From positions 1,460,287 to 1,524,286 of the forward strand of contig JAJEKV010000106.1 in assembly GCA_021234155.1 (NCBI GenBank): a stretch of DNA of 64,000 nt, given 5' to 3'. The notes below the pieces were generated by a model, which saw only the letters and a list, made by a program, of their open reading frames with translations, searched no databases and was not told where the DNA came from. Origin of the DNA: Isoetes taiwanensis (Eukaryota; Streptophyta; Lycopodiopsida; Isoetales; Isoetaceae). A program made the translations under genes and the position numbers. This document shows positions 21,254 to 32,289 of the stretch, in pieces (positions within the stretch are counted from its first letter, which is position 1; each line of letters opens with the position of its first letter).

Positions 21254-22292
21254 TCAAACGGAGTCTTTTGTAGGTGCTCTGTTGAACACATAGAATGCTG
21301 TTTCGATTGCCTTTGCCAGAAAACTAGGTGACAACTGTTTGTGCGTAATCATACTCCGTGCAAGATCCATAAGAGTACGATTTTTATGCTCTGCCACACC
21401 ATTCTGTGAATGAGCATACGGAACTATCAATTGTCTGTCCTTAACATCAAGAAACTGTTGAAACTGGTCTGAAAGGAACTCTCCAGCATTATCTGTACGG
21501 ATGGACTTGATAGATACAGCAAATTCCTTTTCAACTCGGGCACTGAAAAGTTGAAACTTAGAAAATGCCTCAGACCTAAGTTTCAAGGTATATACCCAGG
21601 TAAACCTACTAAAATCATCAATGAGCACTAAGAAGTACCTGTTGCGTGCTAATGACGCAACAGGCATATAACGTATGTCCGAATGAACAATCTCCAAAGG
21701 TTTGGTAGCCCTATGTTGTGCTTGCAAAGGATAAGAAGCTTGAACTTGCTTACCAAGTCTGCAAGCAGGACAATCAAATCCAGAAACTTTATGGCAGTCC
21801 TCTTTTGACCATATTTAACTTGGAGGCTAAACCTAAAGTGGAAGCTGCAACATGGCCATAGCTATCATGCCACAATGATTCAACAGTCTTTGAAACTGCT
21901 GCCAGCAAAGAAGATTGTGGTAGACAAGATGAGGATATAAAGACCATCCTTATTGAGTCGCCCCATGCAACCGGATTTAATTTCTGCAGATCCACATATT
22001 GAAGAGGATTCTTTTGTGTAATATGAACTTGACCATCTGAGAACAAAACCGAGTATCTCATTCTTCTATCAAATTCAGAAACACTTAAAAGATTAAGTAG
22101 GCCAGGCACCAAAATAATGTCTTCAATATTAAATGTAAGGCACTCGTATGTTTCCAAAGTGAGAGTGCCTTTAGCTTGAGATCTCGCAAGATTACCATCT
22201 GCCATTTTAACCACTGTATTCTCATGAGGTGTAAGATTCTTTAAAATATGTGAATTTCCAACCAAATGCTTAATAGCACCAAAATCAAGCAA
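21254..22292 (-). pseudogene. Copia-2 protease, pre-integrase and integrase core
   Basis: Minus strand. The protease site reads LLDFGAIKHL (22292-22265): the active-site serine of DSG is replaced by F. The rest of the protease-like frame is followed by ESLWHDSYGHVAASTLGLAS (first half of HHCC), then the integrase core IVHSDIRYMPVASL, YFLVLIDDFSRFTWVYTLKL, SIRTDNAGEFLSDQFQQF and AHSQNGVAEHKNRTLMDLAR, so D, D and E are all present (157-codon frame 21254-21727). Confidence 0.88.
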
Positions 22293-22498
22293 CCATTCAT
22301 CTTCTGGTAACTGGCGTGCAGCAATACTAAGAAACTTAGCTTCGATATCTTCAATAGAAAGATGAGAAATTTGTGCATATAGTTCTTATTTAGGAGCTGG
22401 ATAAATGACTGTTGAACTACCTGCTGTTGTATTGGCTGAACAACCTGCTGTTGAGAATTTGGCTGACCAACCTGCTGGGAATTTGGCTGACCAACCCG

Positions 22499-23330
22499 TT
22501 ATAACACTTGTGAATGAGATGATTGCGCTTGACCCTTAAGATATTGAGCAATATCTTTATGAAATTGTCTGCAACCTCTTCTTATATGTCCTTTCTTTCC
22601 ACAATGCCAGCAAAGAAAGGGCTGAGACATTGAAGAGGAAACCTGTGAAGAAACATGATTGGAAGAAGAAGATAGTGTTGGAGAAGAATTGGGAGCTGGA
22701 TTGAACTTAGCCAGACTAAGAGATGAGTGAACCTTCGAATAATTGAGTGCTGGAACTTGGTCATGTCTCTTGTTCTCAATTTCTGCATCATAAAGATGCT
22801 GTTGCAACTGATTAAATGAGATTTTAATCTTAGCCTTTAGTTTGTAGTGATCAGAGATATGCTTATATTCTCTTGACAACCCTTGTAAGGTATACATAAT
22901 GGTAAAGTTTCTCCTTCAAGACTTTGAGGTGCTCAATGTAATCTTTCATGTTAGCACAATCTTGTAGCTTTAGATTGTTCATCTTTCCTTTTATTGCTAA
23001 CTGTTGGCCAGCTCCTGCCTGTACATAAGCTTTGTTTCAAGAATAACAAAGCTTCTTGAAAAGTTTTCAGATCTCTGATATCCCATTGATATCCCTTTTA
23101 TACTTTATACTCAGTGGATACAATTGCTTTGAGGATATTAAGTGCAAGAAGTTCTTTCTTAAGCTAAGGAGGCCAAATAGAATCCCAAATAAAATCTAAT
23201 ACCTCTGTAAGATCATTGAGATGGAGATTGATACCCAGATTATCCTTCCAGGAATAAAAGTTTTCTCCATCAAGCAACGAACTTGGTATAAACTTCCAAG
23301 AATGCATAGTAGCCGTTGCAAAGACTACTC
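22499..23330 (-). pseudogene. Copia-2 gag
   Basis: Minus strand TATMHSWKFIPSSLLDGENF (about 23310) starts gag; frameshifts and a small tandem duplication near 23085-23110 break it. YTLQGLSREYKHISDHYKLK and the zinc knuckle CWHCGKKGHIRRGC follow in one frame (22897-22499), unlike Copia-1 where a frameshift precedes the knuckle. Confidence 0.85.
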
Positions 23331-23555
23331 CCAAATCACAAGAAAGATTTAAAACACACAGACCTAAACCTTTCCTAGCCAATCTGACCTTCTCAAGAAT
23401 AGACATACAATTTTCTCCTTCAAGATTTCTCAAAGGAATCTTGGCTTCCTATGGCAAATGATCCTCTCCTTCAAGATTTCTCCAACGAATCTTGGCTTCC
23501 TGTAGATCCAATCCAAATCCGCTGCAATCTATACGATCCTTTCAGCCAAAACCGG

Positions 23556-23722
23556 CTCTGATACCATGAAGAGTAGAATAGATTGGCGAAAAAGGATCAC
23601 TACAAAAGGGAACGGGGAAACTGAACCAAACAAAGACATGCATGATTATGGCTTATATGTGACTGCCATGTCAGCAACAAACGTGCAAAGCCACATCAGC
23701 AGGCGTCATGCTGAGTCTAACA
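23556..23722 (-). repeat. Copia-2 primer site and 5' LTR
   Basis: Minus-strand TGGTATCAGAG at 23556-23566 abuts a 156-bp LTR (23567-23722) bounded TG...CA. Relative to Copia-1 it lacks about 27 bp, including the part with the TGACGTCA palindrome, but keeps 'cttatatgtgactgccatgt'. Confidence 0.8.
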
Positions 23723-23759
23723 TTCATAATTATACCTAGTTAACAACTTGTCTGCCATA

Positions 23760-24640
23760 AATTCTCAGATTATAGAAGGCTCTGCAACCTTGGACCAGGC
23801 AGCACTTTTCAAGCTGAAACATGGTCACTCCCAGATATGGGTATGCTGATGCAATTTCCACGGGTTGCCCATCAAAGACCTTTTAAGGGGGGTTAAACAC
23901 CATCATCTTCGTCTTTTGCAGACTAACCTGTAGTGCCCTTTCTTTACGGAATGCCTCTTAAGGCTATCAAATGTTTCTTTAGACCTTAAAGGGAGGAAGA
24001 CATCAATACAACAACATCAGAATAAAGCAAAATTGGGTTGCAGTCTTGTGCAAGCATGGAGCCCTCTTCACCCAAGGTCTGCACAAAAGCCTCCAGCTCA
24101 TCAATGTCAAGTTCAAATAGAGTACGGGAGAGCAGACAACCCTGCTTACCTCCAATGGTGCTGTATACTTCAACTATTGTCCAGCAATTTTCACCCGGCT
24201 TACAACGTTCTCATATAAAGAACACTTTCCAAATCAGCTTTGAGCCTATGAAACAGTCTTTTCCGAGGAACAATATCATACGGTTTCTTAAAGTCAACAA
24301 ACAACGATATACTTTCCCTTCTTGGCTTTCGCTTCTTTAATAATCACCCTCATAGTGAAGATACTAGCACGAGTAGAAAAAAATCTTCCTAAAACCAGCC
24401 TGGCCCTTAGCTCTAAACCCCATATACTTACTTAGAATCATCTCTAATGCAAAGCCGTATAACTTTGCCATGACTGTCCAATCATGATTAGCAATAGGAT
24501 CACCTAGGATCATAGGATCGCCAGCTTTATGAACAGGTATGATAACATCATTCTTTTTACAAAGGCTAACAATGGCTTCATTAAACAAGTGCATGACTAC
24601 TCGTGCTAAAGTTTTTACCCTGTGTATGACCATATCGCTT
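23760..24640 (-). pseudogene. LINE reverse transcriptase fragment
   Basis: Minus strand: SLCKKNDVIIPVHKAGDPMI and GKLYGFALEMILSKY-type residues (24640-24400), KAKKGKVYR, then a degenerate motif B (GGKQGCLLSRTLFELD, about 24110-24160), LLYSDVVVLMSS (YADD changed, about 24010) and 'MVFNP'. Same clade as 9361-10425 and 18329-19560. It overlaps the latter's thumb region, so these are separate copies rather than one element split by Copia-2. Confidence 0.75.
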
Positions 24641-24682
24641 CTCTGTATTCAACTGTGCTATAAAGGTAATATAATGTTTGTA

Positions 24683-24757
24683 AAGTGACATTCTAAAACT
24701 CACATGTCATATAGCCAATGGTCAAAGGGTCAACATCACATGTCTTAGCCTAAAGAG
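24683..24757. repeat. ~70-bp dispersed repeat, copy 2
   Basis: See 18165-18238; reads 'ccaatggtcaaagggtcaac' then 'atcacatgtcttagcctaaa'. Confidence 0.6.
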
Positions 24758-24789
24758 TAGTGGGTTAAGAAAGAAGAGTAGTAGCTTAA

Positions 24790-24910
24790 GAGAAAAAGGA
24801 GAGTTTATTAACGTCTACTAATAAAGACCCATAGAGTCTGGGACCGGATAAACACAACGTTTGGACCCGTTAGGAGGGCATCATCCTCCTTTGCATTTTA
24901 GACAAAAAAA
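24790..24910 (-). repeat. LINE 3'-end signature, copy 4
   Basis: Minus strand: CCCAGACTCTATGGGTC (hairpin-like) then TAGTAGACGTTAATAAACTC followed by C/T-rich sequence. The GTAGACGTTAATA block matches the other copies; the hairpin has changed bases but still pairs (CCCA...TGGG). Confidence 0.5.
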
Positions 24911-25611
24911 GGAAACAGAAATATAGCACAAATTTTACTTAATCACTCTAAGATAGGTTCTGATATTTTCCCTTGCTATCATGCCTCCTCTTTCGAAACT
25001 ACTATTTGTGCTTTTGCGTTACTGATATTATTCTATTGGATTCTTTTGAAAGTGACTGATGTCACTCCCTCATCAGAGCATGTGGGTCTTCCTTCGCACT
25101 ATCCAGCTCTATAATTTATTTCTACTTGCCTTAAGGATGCTCCTTCATATTAGAGACACAACTTCATAAGCTGCTGCTGTAGAGTTGTTGGATCTCAGAC
25201 AGGAATATATTCCTAAGAATCTCCCAGTGATTTTTAATTGATTGTTTTGATAGACCTTTTAGTGTCTTGGATGCTTTCACCGTCCTTGCAGATCCTCAAT
25301 TGTTTGAACATGTTTTTTCAATTTGAAGAACAGATAAATATACACTTTTCTGGTCATAATACTTTACCGAGTTGTTGCAAGGTCGCTAGGTCTAGAGAAG
25401 CAATTATATCTTCCTCTCATGATGCATCTTATGGTGTACTTTATATTACTAACAGCAGAAATTAGTCAGCAAGGACAGCTAGATATATATTATGGAGACA
25501 GCAGCCCCTGCAAGTTTTATGCTCCACCAATAAGTAAGCATTTCACAGTTGCTTCATTAACTTGTGTCTCTCTTGGTATATCAAGATGCCCAGGACTTTA
25601 CAATGAAGCCG
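24911..25611. other. No firm gene; possible 3' flank of F-box gene
   Basis: Minus-strand SPGHLDIPRETQVNEATVKC is open at about 25520-25590 and may be an extra exon or decayed coding sequence. Otherwise nothing is recognised. Confidence 0.3.
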
Positions 25612-25847
25612 TCAACTGAAATGTGCAGGAATACCTTGTAAAATCTCCTCTAATCGCTCTATGGCAAGGTTTATCCATTTCTTTGCTTTAGATCATGGTA
25701 TATAAGCTGATTCATCTACTGCTGAGTCAGTTGCAAATTTAAGTGCCGTGGAATATAAACCCCATGGAGCTGAAGAATTTAGAATACCTTACCTTGGCCA
25801 GCTAAAGTTTCTAATGAGGCATAAGCCAATATGTCATGGGGCCCATC
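25612..25847 (-). CDS. Two candidate 3' exons (25793-25847 and 25612-25685)
   Basis: The first has acceptor GATTAG and strong donor GTAAGG and encodes DGPHDILAYASLETLAGQ. The second follows after a 107-bp intron in matching phase (1 to 1), encoding KKWINLAIERLEEILQGIPA and ending HFS-stop at 25612-25614. The coupled phases and strong donor argue for real exons. Assignment to the F-box gene rather than a neighbour is by proximity and strand only. Confidence 0.45.
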
Positions 25848-28303
25848 CTAATCATTTTAGAGAGGAAAGATAATTAATGAGACCATTTAGCAGTCTGGAA
25901 ATCAACTTGCAAGTGGGATTGCAAGACAACATTTAAGAGTGAACTAACAAGATAGACTACAATGCTCTTACCACCTTGACATAGAAACATGTGTATTTTG
26001 CAGAAGGCCGCTTCTCGAGAACATTATAGATAATGAAGCTATGGATCTAAGTGCTAAAAAGTGGCTGTTATTAGGGTCATTAAGATGAACCTGTTCAGCT
26101 TGTTCATGGATTAAAGTCCCCAAGCAGCACCATGTCTCCAGCGACGGAGAAATCTATAATGTTCATCATGTAAAGGGCCTTATATAGAGAGGTTCCTCAT
26201 ATATATCTTTGTCTATTGAAATTCTAGGTAAAAGAAAATAAAAATTGTATTCGCAATCTAAAAAAGACCCTGTAATCTACGAGATGAGAAACGGTACATC
26301 CAGTAATTCCAAGAAAGAACTAAGCGAGAATCAAACGCTGCAAATGAGCCTCTCAGATTTACAGCAATTTGCTGCAAGCTTGATGAGGACATGATATTAG
26401 AAATGAAGTTCATCTTGTACTTCTCGTGATCCACAGCCCACAATTGCACTGCAGTCTAAGAATCTTTTGCAAACATCCACATTTGATCCTAAGTGATAGA
26501 AACTAAACCTCATCCGACAGATTTGATATCTAGATGACCTTGGTAGATGATCCAAGATAGATTTGACAGCTAAATTGTTCTTAAGAAACTTGACTGATGC
26601 ATTGCTACACAAAAGGTTCAGCCCGTCGTCCCTATCCCAGCAGCAGGAGATGCTAATGAAGCAAGATACACAATAACATGCAATTGGTTCTTGAAATAAA
26701 AGGTAGCCTTATTATGATATTCAACAGTTGCACTTAAAGAATGCTTGCTCTGATTACTCATATATTGCCTTTATATACGACCCACTTTAGTGGTCATTTG
26801 TTGCTTCAGGATGATGCTTCTGAAAGATAGCATAGCCTGCGTACCATCATACAGTTTTCAGAACTACTAACCCCAAGAGTTCATGAGGCTCACCAAATAC
26901 ATCATTTTTGAACAGAAGCAAGTGATGAAATGGTATGCTTCAAGTTCTTCCTGATTAAAACAAGAGAAACTGACCTCTAGCAAAATTAAAATCACAACTC
27001 CAAAGAATGAAAGTTGCATGGTACTGTGAAGAGCCAAAGACGTATATGTGCACATGAAGGACCTTCTCAATAGGCAGGTATGGTTTTTTGACATTGGAAT
27101 GACCTTGATTGGCAGCATCCAAGACGGACGTGGCTGGAACATCTTACATCTTATTACAAGGTAGATGAATCATCTGCTATAACAATAATATTATGCACTT
27201 CATAGTTTAAATTCAGAAGACTTATTAGTCCCATGAGGCCCTATATTAGGCAGCTGTTGGAGACCAGGTTGGAGTCCAACAAAGGTAAAAGTCTGCAAAT
27301 TACAAACAATATACAAAGAAAAATTGAACTAACCCCTTCTGCATATCGTGAAATGAAAAAGTCTCGCCAACTGCAATTAGCAAGCCCCTCATGTACTTCC
27401 ACATCCCACCACTTTTTATAGAGAGTTTTCCATATCTATAAAAACATAGAGCACTCCTTGAGATCATGCTCACATGATGCAAACGTGCTCACAAGTAGCA
27501 CCATGCAATATCCCCTATCAATGAGATCTAAATACATATTACCCTCCATGGCATTGGCTAAGATATATAGGAAATACCATATCGTGTTTCAATGCATCCC
27601 TCCAATCTCTACAAACTGATGCACATGCTACGAGGTCATAGGTAGATTCAAGCTTGGCAACGCATTTGCATAAAATATCAAGAGATAACTTTTCCACATC
27701 TGGAATGTCTTTCTCGTCTTCTTTTATGCCCGCAACAACATTCTCATGAGAGCTGCCAGATATTGATCAGAAGAGATGTAAGAACCCATAGAAGGAAACA
27801 GTCATAAGTAATAATGCATTCCATTTTATATATTTCGAGGCAATCAAGTGAAATCACGAATTGGTACAAAAAAAAACATGCCGCCCGCTTTTCTCTAGCT
27901 GGAGGAGAAAAAATAGGATCTAACACAAAATATGATCTAGCATTCCTTCCACTTCAAAAAGGAAAACAGTTCACAACAGACGATCAGAATTCTTAGTTGA
28001 AACATCCATGCACCTGGAATCATTCCCTGATGCGGTATGTCGCTGCCTAAATTCTCCTTCAAATCTAGAACCAGCAGAAGGAAGTGCGGCTTTTGTCCCA
28101 ATGTAGCTCCTCCTATGTGGCAACTTTGATCTTCCAGTACTAGCATTATCTTGTTCCTTTCCAACAGCAACATCGGAAGACGCTTTTTTTCTAGAGGTAG
28201 ATTGGCGTCCAACTTTTGCATGAGAATTTGCATATTTCTGGTTCGGAGTAGGACGGCGATCGGCCGATCCTGCATGATCCTTTGAACTCTTTCTTCCTGA
28301 CAT
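25612..28303 (-). CDS. Host F-box protein gene (multi-exon; possibly decaying)
   Basis: Minus-strand gene starting at ATG 28303. Exons 1-3 (28303-28014, 27752-27578, 27435-27334) have consensus AG/GT borders and perfect phase continuity and encode a basic N-terminal region then an F-box: VEKLSLDILCKCVAKL, SVCRDWRDALKHDM, IWKTLYKKWW, CSWRDFFISRYAEG. F-box proteins are substrate-recognition subunits of SCF ubiquitin ligases, binding Skp1 through this domain. Later pieces (27292-27265, 27133-26975, 26660-26258, 25847-25793, 25685-25612) look coding, but their joins are partly unresolved and in-frame stops occur near 26950. The 3' half may therefore be a pseudogene, contain an assembly error, or belong to a second gene. 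No substrate-binding domain (kelch, LRR, WD40) is clear. Confidence 0.65.
26258..26660 (-). pseudogene. Coding-like segment of the F-box gene region, splicing unresolved
   Basis: Acceptor CTTCATTAG (about 26655), then CCWDRDDGLNLLCSNASVKF and SILDHLPRSSRYQICRMRFS. A second frame from about 26448 reads QLWAVDHEKYKMNFISNIMS and SRLVLSWNYWMYRFSSRRLQ to a stop at 26258. The frame switch could be a short intron (about 60 bp) or a frameshift. Confidence 0.4.
26975..27133 (-). CDS. F-box gene probable later exon
   Basis: Acceptor ATGTTCCAG, donor GTCAGTTT; reads LDAANQGHSNVKKPYLPIEK, then VLHVHIYVFGSSQYHATFIL and WSCDFNFAR. A 28-nt micro-exon at 27265-27292 (TFTFVGLQP) supplies a matching phase. 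Without splicing, the same frame continues past two stops into LLLFKNDVFGEPHELLG, which suggests decay. Confidence 0.45.
27334..27435 (-). CDS. F-box gene exon 3
   Basis: Acceptor TTTTATAG (AG at 27436-27437), donor GTTAGTTC; exactly 34 codons in phase 0. IWKTLYKKWWDVEV then CSWRDFFISRYAEG follows the usual 'W-x-x-L...W+-x-x-F-x-x-R' continuation of plant F-boxes. Confidence 0.65.
27578..27752 (-). CDS. F-box gene exon 2 (F-box core)
   Basis: Acceptor TCTGGCAG (AG at 27753-27754), donor GTATTTC at 27571-27577. The first base completes the exon 1 serine codon. Encodes EKDIPDVEKLSLDILCKCVA and SVCRDWRDALKHDM, the F-box helices. An alternative donor at 27542 would add HGG-type residues but breaks phase with exon 3. 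Confidence 0.7.
28014..28303 (-). CDS. F-box gene exon 1
   Basis: ATG at 28301-28303 (an upstream in-frame TTG is ignored). 290 nt, 96 codons plus 2 nt, donor GTGCAT at 28008-28013. Begins MSGRKSSKDHAGSADRRPTP; serine/lysine/arginine rich, probably disordered. Confidence 0.65.
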
Positions 28304-30023
28304 CAACAATGTCGAGAAATTTTGGGTTTTAAATTCAAGGTTCCCGCAAGTTCCGCGGGCCGTCGATGAGCTTGTTTAATCCGAGGTGGCCTTCCAGATG
28401 CCGTCGATTAGGCCGCCTTTCAGACATTAAGCTTATTAGAGCCAACCCTAGGTGTAGGAATATACTAGACATGCACGAAAAGAACTGTGAAGATTTGAGT
28501 AGAAGTTGAAGAGGACGTCTCGGATTGAGCATTAGCAAATCCATCGTAGACGGAGAATAGGAGTGCATGCATGCATCAAGTGGAAAGTGGAATCAGAAAG
28601 TGGAGTGTAGAAAAGAAAGTGAAACGTGAAATAATAGAATTAGGTAAGTGGTTGAAGGAGGAAGAGAAGGTGATTATTGTTGAGATGAATGTGAAGGAGG
28701 ATGTGCTCGTGAAGCGAAGCGAAAGTTTTGTTTAATGTCAAAGATGTAAGTGGAGTCCCTGATAATGTGAGAATTTTAGTGCAGGATAGCAAGCAAGATA
28801 GACAATGCAGCTATAGAGGTGCATAGCATTTTACGGCCAATGTTCGCATTTGGAGATTGCAGATGAGTAAGATGCACAAATAGATGGGTTTATTTATTGT
28901 GGAAGATGCAATTGCGGTACTTAATCATGTGAGAATTTGAAGTGCAGAAGTGCAGTTTCGAAGAGGCAATGATAAATTTCTAGTTTTAGCAGTTGTTGCA
29001 GATGATTGCAGTGCTCAGAAAGAGAATCTTAATCAATGGTTCTGTTCAAACAAAGAACTAGTGCGAGCCACAAAACTGAGGGTCGTCTTGCTGGCAGAAT
29101 GTACATAGAGTAGGAAGATGGTGACAACAAATTCCGTTTCTTTATGTAGCTATGATAGATTGATTAGTTAGATTTCAAGATTTGATGGCATATTAGGTCG
29201 TCTTCTCACAATTTATAATTTAAGGTTGGGCCTTGGAGAGTAGTCTGGCAGGTTAGAGCTTCTTCTAAGTCTAACCAGCTTCAAGGTTATTGTTTGAAGT
29301 CTCTGTAATTTCCCATCAATTTATTTGAATTTTGGATGATCAAGAGGTCATTTGGTTACAAAGAATCATAACTTTAAAAGCCTGTGGCAGCTTTAAGAAT
29401 AATGTGGCAGCTTATTCTAATTATTCTTGTTGTCTCCATCCAAATATTTTATGTATATGTGGAGACTTTTATGTATCCTAGCAGATGTGACTAGTTTACT
29501 AGACCTAAAATCTTGAAATTCAAGTGGCGGGAGACCTTGGATGGACAGCTATTGAATTTTTACTTGTAAGAAAACATAATGATCTAGAGGCATCTCCAAC
29601 AATGCACCACCTTTTGGATCACATTTTTAGGGTTGGGCTATGGTCTAGTTGGTATTCATTGGATTCAGATTTATGGCGAGCTAGGAGATTGCACTGCCTT
29701 TATAATGGGAATGTTGATCTTCAGGCATAAGATTTGGGTAATTATTTATCTACGTTCCTCTTTTTGTTTCCTCGAGATATTGGTCCAAATTTTACTCTTC
29801 TAGTTTGCAAAGGATACAAAATCTTTCTTGGGCCTAATCTATATGTGACCACTAAGGGTAACAGAAGTTGCTACAGTTGGGCTAACAAATGGACCAGTTG
29901 TTGAAAACTATAGAGAGGTTCCTATAGTAATTGGTTTTAGCAGAAGAAGGATGGTTTTCCCCTATAGTATGTTGAAGCCGAAGAAGACTCCTCCATTCAT
30001 TCTACTTTATGTTAGTAGTTTCC
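28304..30023. other. Upstream region of the F-box gene; no gene recognised
   Basis: Includes the presumed promoter/5' UTR. No clear TATA placement can be defended. AT-rich with no transposon domain; an AGAAAGTGGA-type repeat occurs near 28580-28620. Confidence 0.4.
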
Positions 30024-30028
30024 TATTT

Positions 30029-31617
30029 TGTGACGTCCCCTACTCATATGCGGTGCACTCACCGTATACAAACAGGAGTTCATCCCCCATACCAGCTCCA
30101 TGCTAATATAGGGCCCTCCACGTATCACTGCAACCTTGAAGAGTTCCAGTGGGAAGAATGAAGGGGTCCTTTACCCTGTCTCCCTCAGGGCCTACCTAGT
30201 TGCGGAAGCGTAATATACATGTCAGTAGTACATACATCAACATCATAAGACCATCACGAAGGATGGTTCACCACATATCTGCATGGACAAAGATCAGCAC
30301 ATCACATAGGGAATCCTACCCAAGGCTCAAACTCAAAGGGATGACTGACGGCTTGGGTCTCCAGAGGTCATTGCAGACAGAATTCATGGCAATTGGATTT
30401 GGCTGGCATAAGAACATGGCTTAGGGTTGTCCACTCCATCCGCCCCTCCTATGCACACTTTGCGTAGTAGGTCAAAAGTGTTGGGACCTGATCAGAGCCC
30501 ACGGGATGCATAGCCAAAGGGGCTATTCCCCGGGTTGCATCTCCGGGGCCCGATGGGGAAGGTAGGGATCTCTCCCTCCAGAGATCTACATGCCGACTCA
30601 AGGTGACTAGAGGGCCACCGCCTTATTCGACTTGAACCCACTGGAGAGTGACGATCACCCCACCTGCAGTCGAGCCCATGCCTTGCCCACACGCAGCTGG
30701 CAAGCCATTAGACCTAGTCACAATGATCCCTCGGTAGGCCTTTACACACCGCAGGGATCGCTCAAGAGTCGAACACCTAACCTCCTTATAAGCCGCCTCG
30801 CCCCTTCACCCACAACCAGTGTGTGGCTATCGGGCACAGGCCGAATTTACAAAGCAGCTAAAGAGGCTAGCTAGGAGCATCAACTACCGTGCCTTAGGGT
30901 CTCTACCCCTTCCCAATACAATGAGTTCACAGAGATACATCATCCATATATTATCACGTAAGAACTAAAGAACAAGATCTAATCTATATCATAGAGTTAG
31001 GTTCTTTAGTTAGAGCTTGGTATCTAGAGATCTAGATGGCTGCTATGGGCAATTTAATAGGCTAAACCTACTGATACAATGATTGGAAGACGGTTTAAGC
31101 TATTAAATTGACTAAATACCTGGTCCTTGGCTCGCTCCTCCTCCTGCCTCGAACTCCCATCCATCCGGGCCGAATCACTGAATCAAGGAAAACTAATGGT
31201 GCAATTCTCTCAGACTGAGTCTGGGAGGCGGTTTTGACTCCTGGAGCAGCCAAAACAGAGCTCTAGAACCCTATGGACGAAAAATGGCAAGTTAGGGTTT
31301 CTCCTACTTAAATAGACAAGGGGTTAGGGCTAGGGTTTCCAATTATCCCTTTAGGCATGTGGGATAATTGGGAATGGCCCACTTGCCTTTAATGGTTAGG
31401 TGGCATAAAGGTATCTACATGGAAAGGTGTGCACCTTAATAAATGTGCACATTGGTAAATGTGCACATTAATAAATGCACATACCTTGCAAGTTGCCCCC
31501 TAGGGGCTACCTACTGGTTACACGCTGGCGCATTACCGCCACGGAGTGGCGCGGTACGCGACGCAGGCAAGATAAAGATACGCCCGGCACCGTGATAATC
31601 GTGGCTGGAACGTCACA
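30029..31617 (-). repeat. Solo LTR of Ty3/gypsy family (same family as 40835-53952), with TSD
   Basis: 1589 bp bounded TGTGACGT...ACGTCACA and flanked by a 5-bp target duplication TATTT (30024-30028 and 31618-31622). Its sequence is the reverse complement of the gypsy LTR family: 'gggttgtccactccatccgc' and 'cacactttgcg' match inverted 41990-42030. No internal region remains, as expected after LTR-LTR recombination. Confidence 0.88.
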
Positions 31618-31861
31618 TATTTTTCCCTGAATCTTCTGGGTTCTTCCTGGATATTCAGGGTTTTTTTTTCATGTGCTAAAATTATTCCAATATGATTCAT
31701 ACGGATTCATGTATGTGCTGTAATTTTATATCATATGAATGCAAAATATGTCGTGTCTTCAAAAAAAAATGCTGAGGGTCAATATACATTGGAAATATGT
31801 TGCTACATCATGCAGTTAAAATAGATGATTTAACAAAAACATAGCTATTCTTCAGAGGTAG

Positions 31862-32101
31862 AGTTTTGGTAACAAGGCTGATCTAGAAGGTCAAAGTATT
31901 CTTCATACTGCTTCTGCCTTTGGGAAGCTTGACATTGCAAAGTATTTGTTGGGTTTTGGATCAAAGGCAGATCTTTCAAGCATTACATACAAGGCATATT
32001 TAAAGGCTCCTTGTTTGGATTATTTAGAAAGTAAGGTTCTGCAAGGAAGAACGCCTCTGCATGTTGCTGTTGCTGAGGGGCACTTAGATATTGTCAGATG
32101 A
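31862..32101 (+). pseudogene. Ankyrin-repeat host gene fragment
   Basis: Plus strand, no ATG; candidate acceptor GAGGTAG just before 31862. Two ankyrin units: GQSILHTASAFGKLDIAKYL (31898-31957) and GRTPLHVAVAEGHLDIVR (32045-32098), with the TPLHxAxxxGHxDIV consensus, then TGA at 32099-32101. The 79-codon piece ends abruptly, and LINE sequence starts about 190 bp downstream. Probably an exon or captured fragment of an ankyrin protein; the partner exons are not seen. Confidence 0.6.
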
Positions 32102-32289
32102 TATAGTGCTCGAGGGAGTGGCCTTGCATGGAACAATATTTATTGATATGGTCATCCAGTATGTTTAAGCCTTGATATTATCAAAGAGAGAGCAAAAAAT
32201 AAACCTTGACCTTTATTTAGAAGCAAAAAGGCAAAAAACGGTGGTGTTATCTATAAATAGAAGGACAAGTTTGAGACGTTATGTCTCCG

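Larger units (their letters stand above)
19591..23722 (-). mobile_element. Copia-2, Ty1/copia element lacking RNase H and 3' LTR
   Basis: Minus-strand order 5' LTR (23567-23722), primer site, gag, protease, integrase, RT. RT stops at HAAKKVLHYLKEEG next to a tandem duplication at 19590-19640, directly followed by LINE sequence, so the RNase H domain and 3' LTR were lost. Sequence relationship to Copia-1 is high across gag to integrase. Frames are multiply broken. Confidence 0.9.

Noticed and set aside
18329-24640. A single LINE split by Copia-2 insertion
   Set aside because: The pieces on the two sides overlap in the thumb region (both contain the KTK-hydrophobic-F and YLG segments) and differ in sequence, so they are two copies.
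26100-26200. LINE endonuclease fragment (minus-strand MVLLGDFN-like reading)
   Set aside because: Only eight residues match, with stops on both sides and no other endonuclease motif.
28335-28568. Upstream protein-coding ORF of the F-box gene
   Set aside because: No splice or start logic connects it to exon 1 and its composition is not protein-like; probably 5' UTR or promoter sequence.
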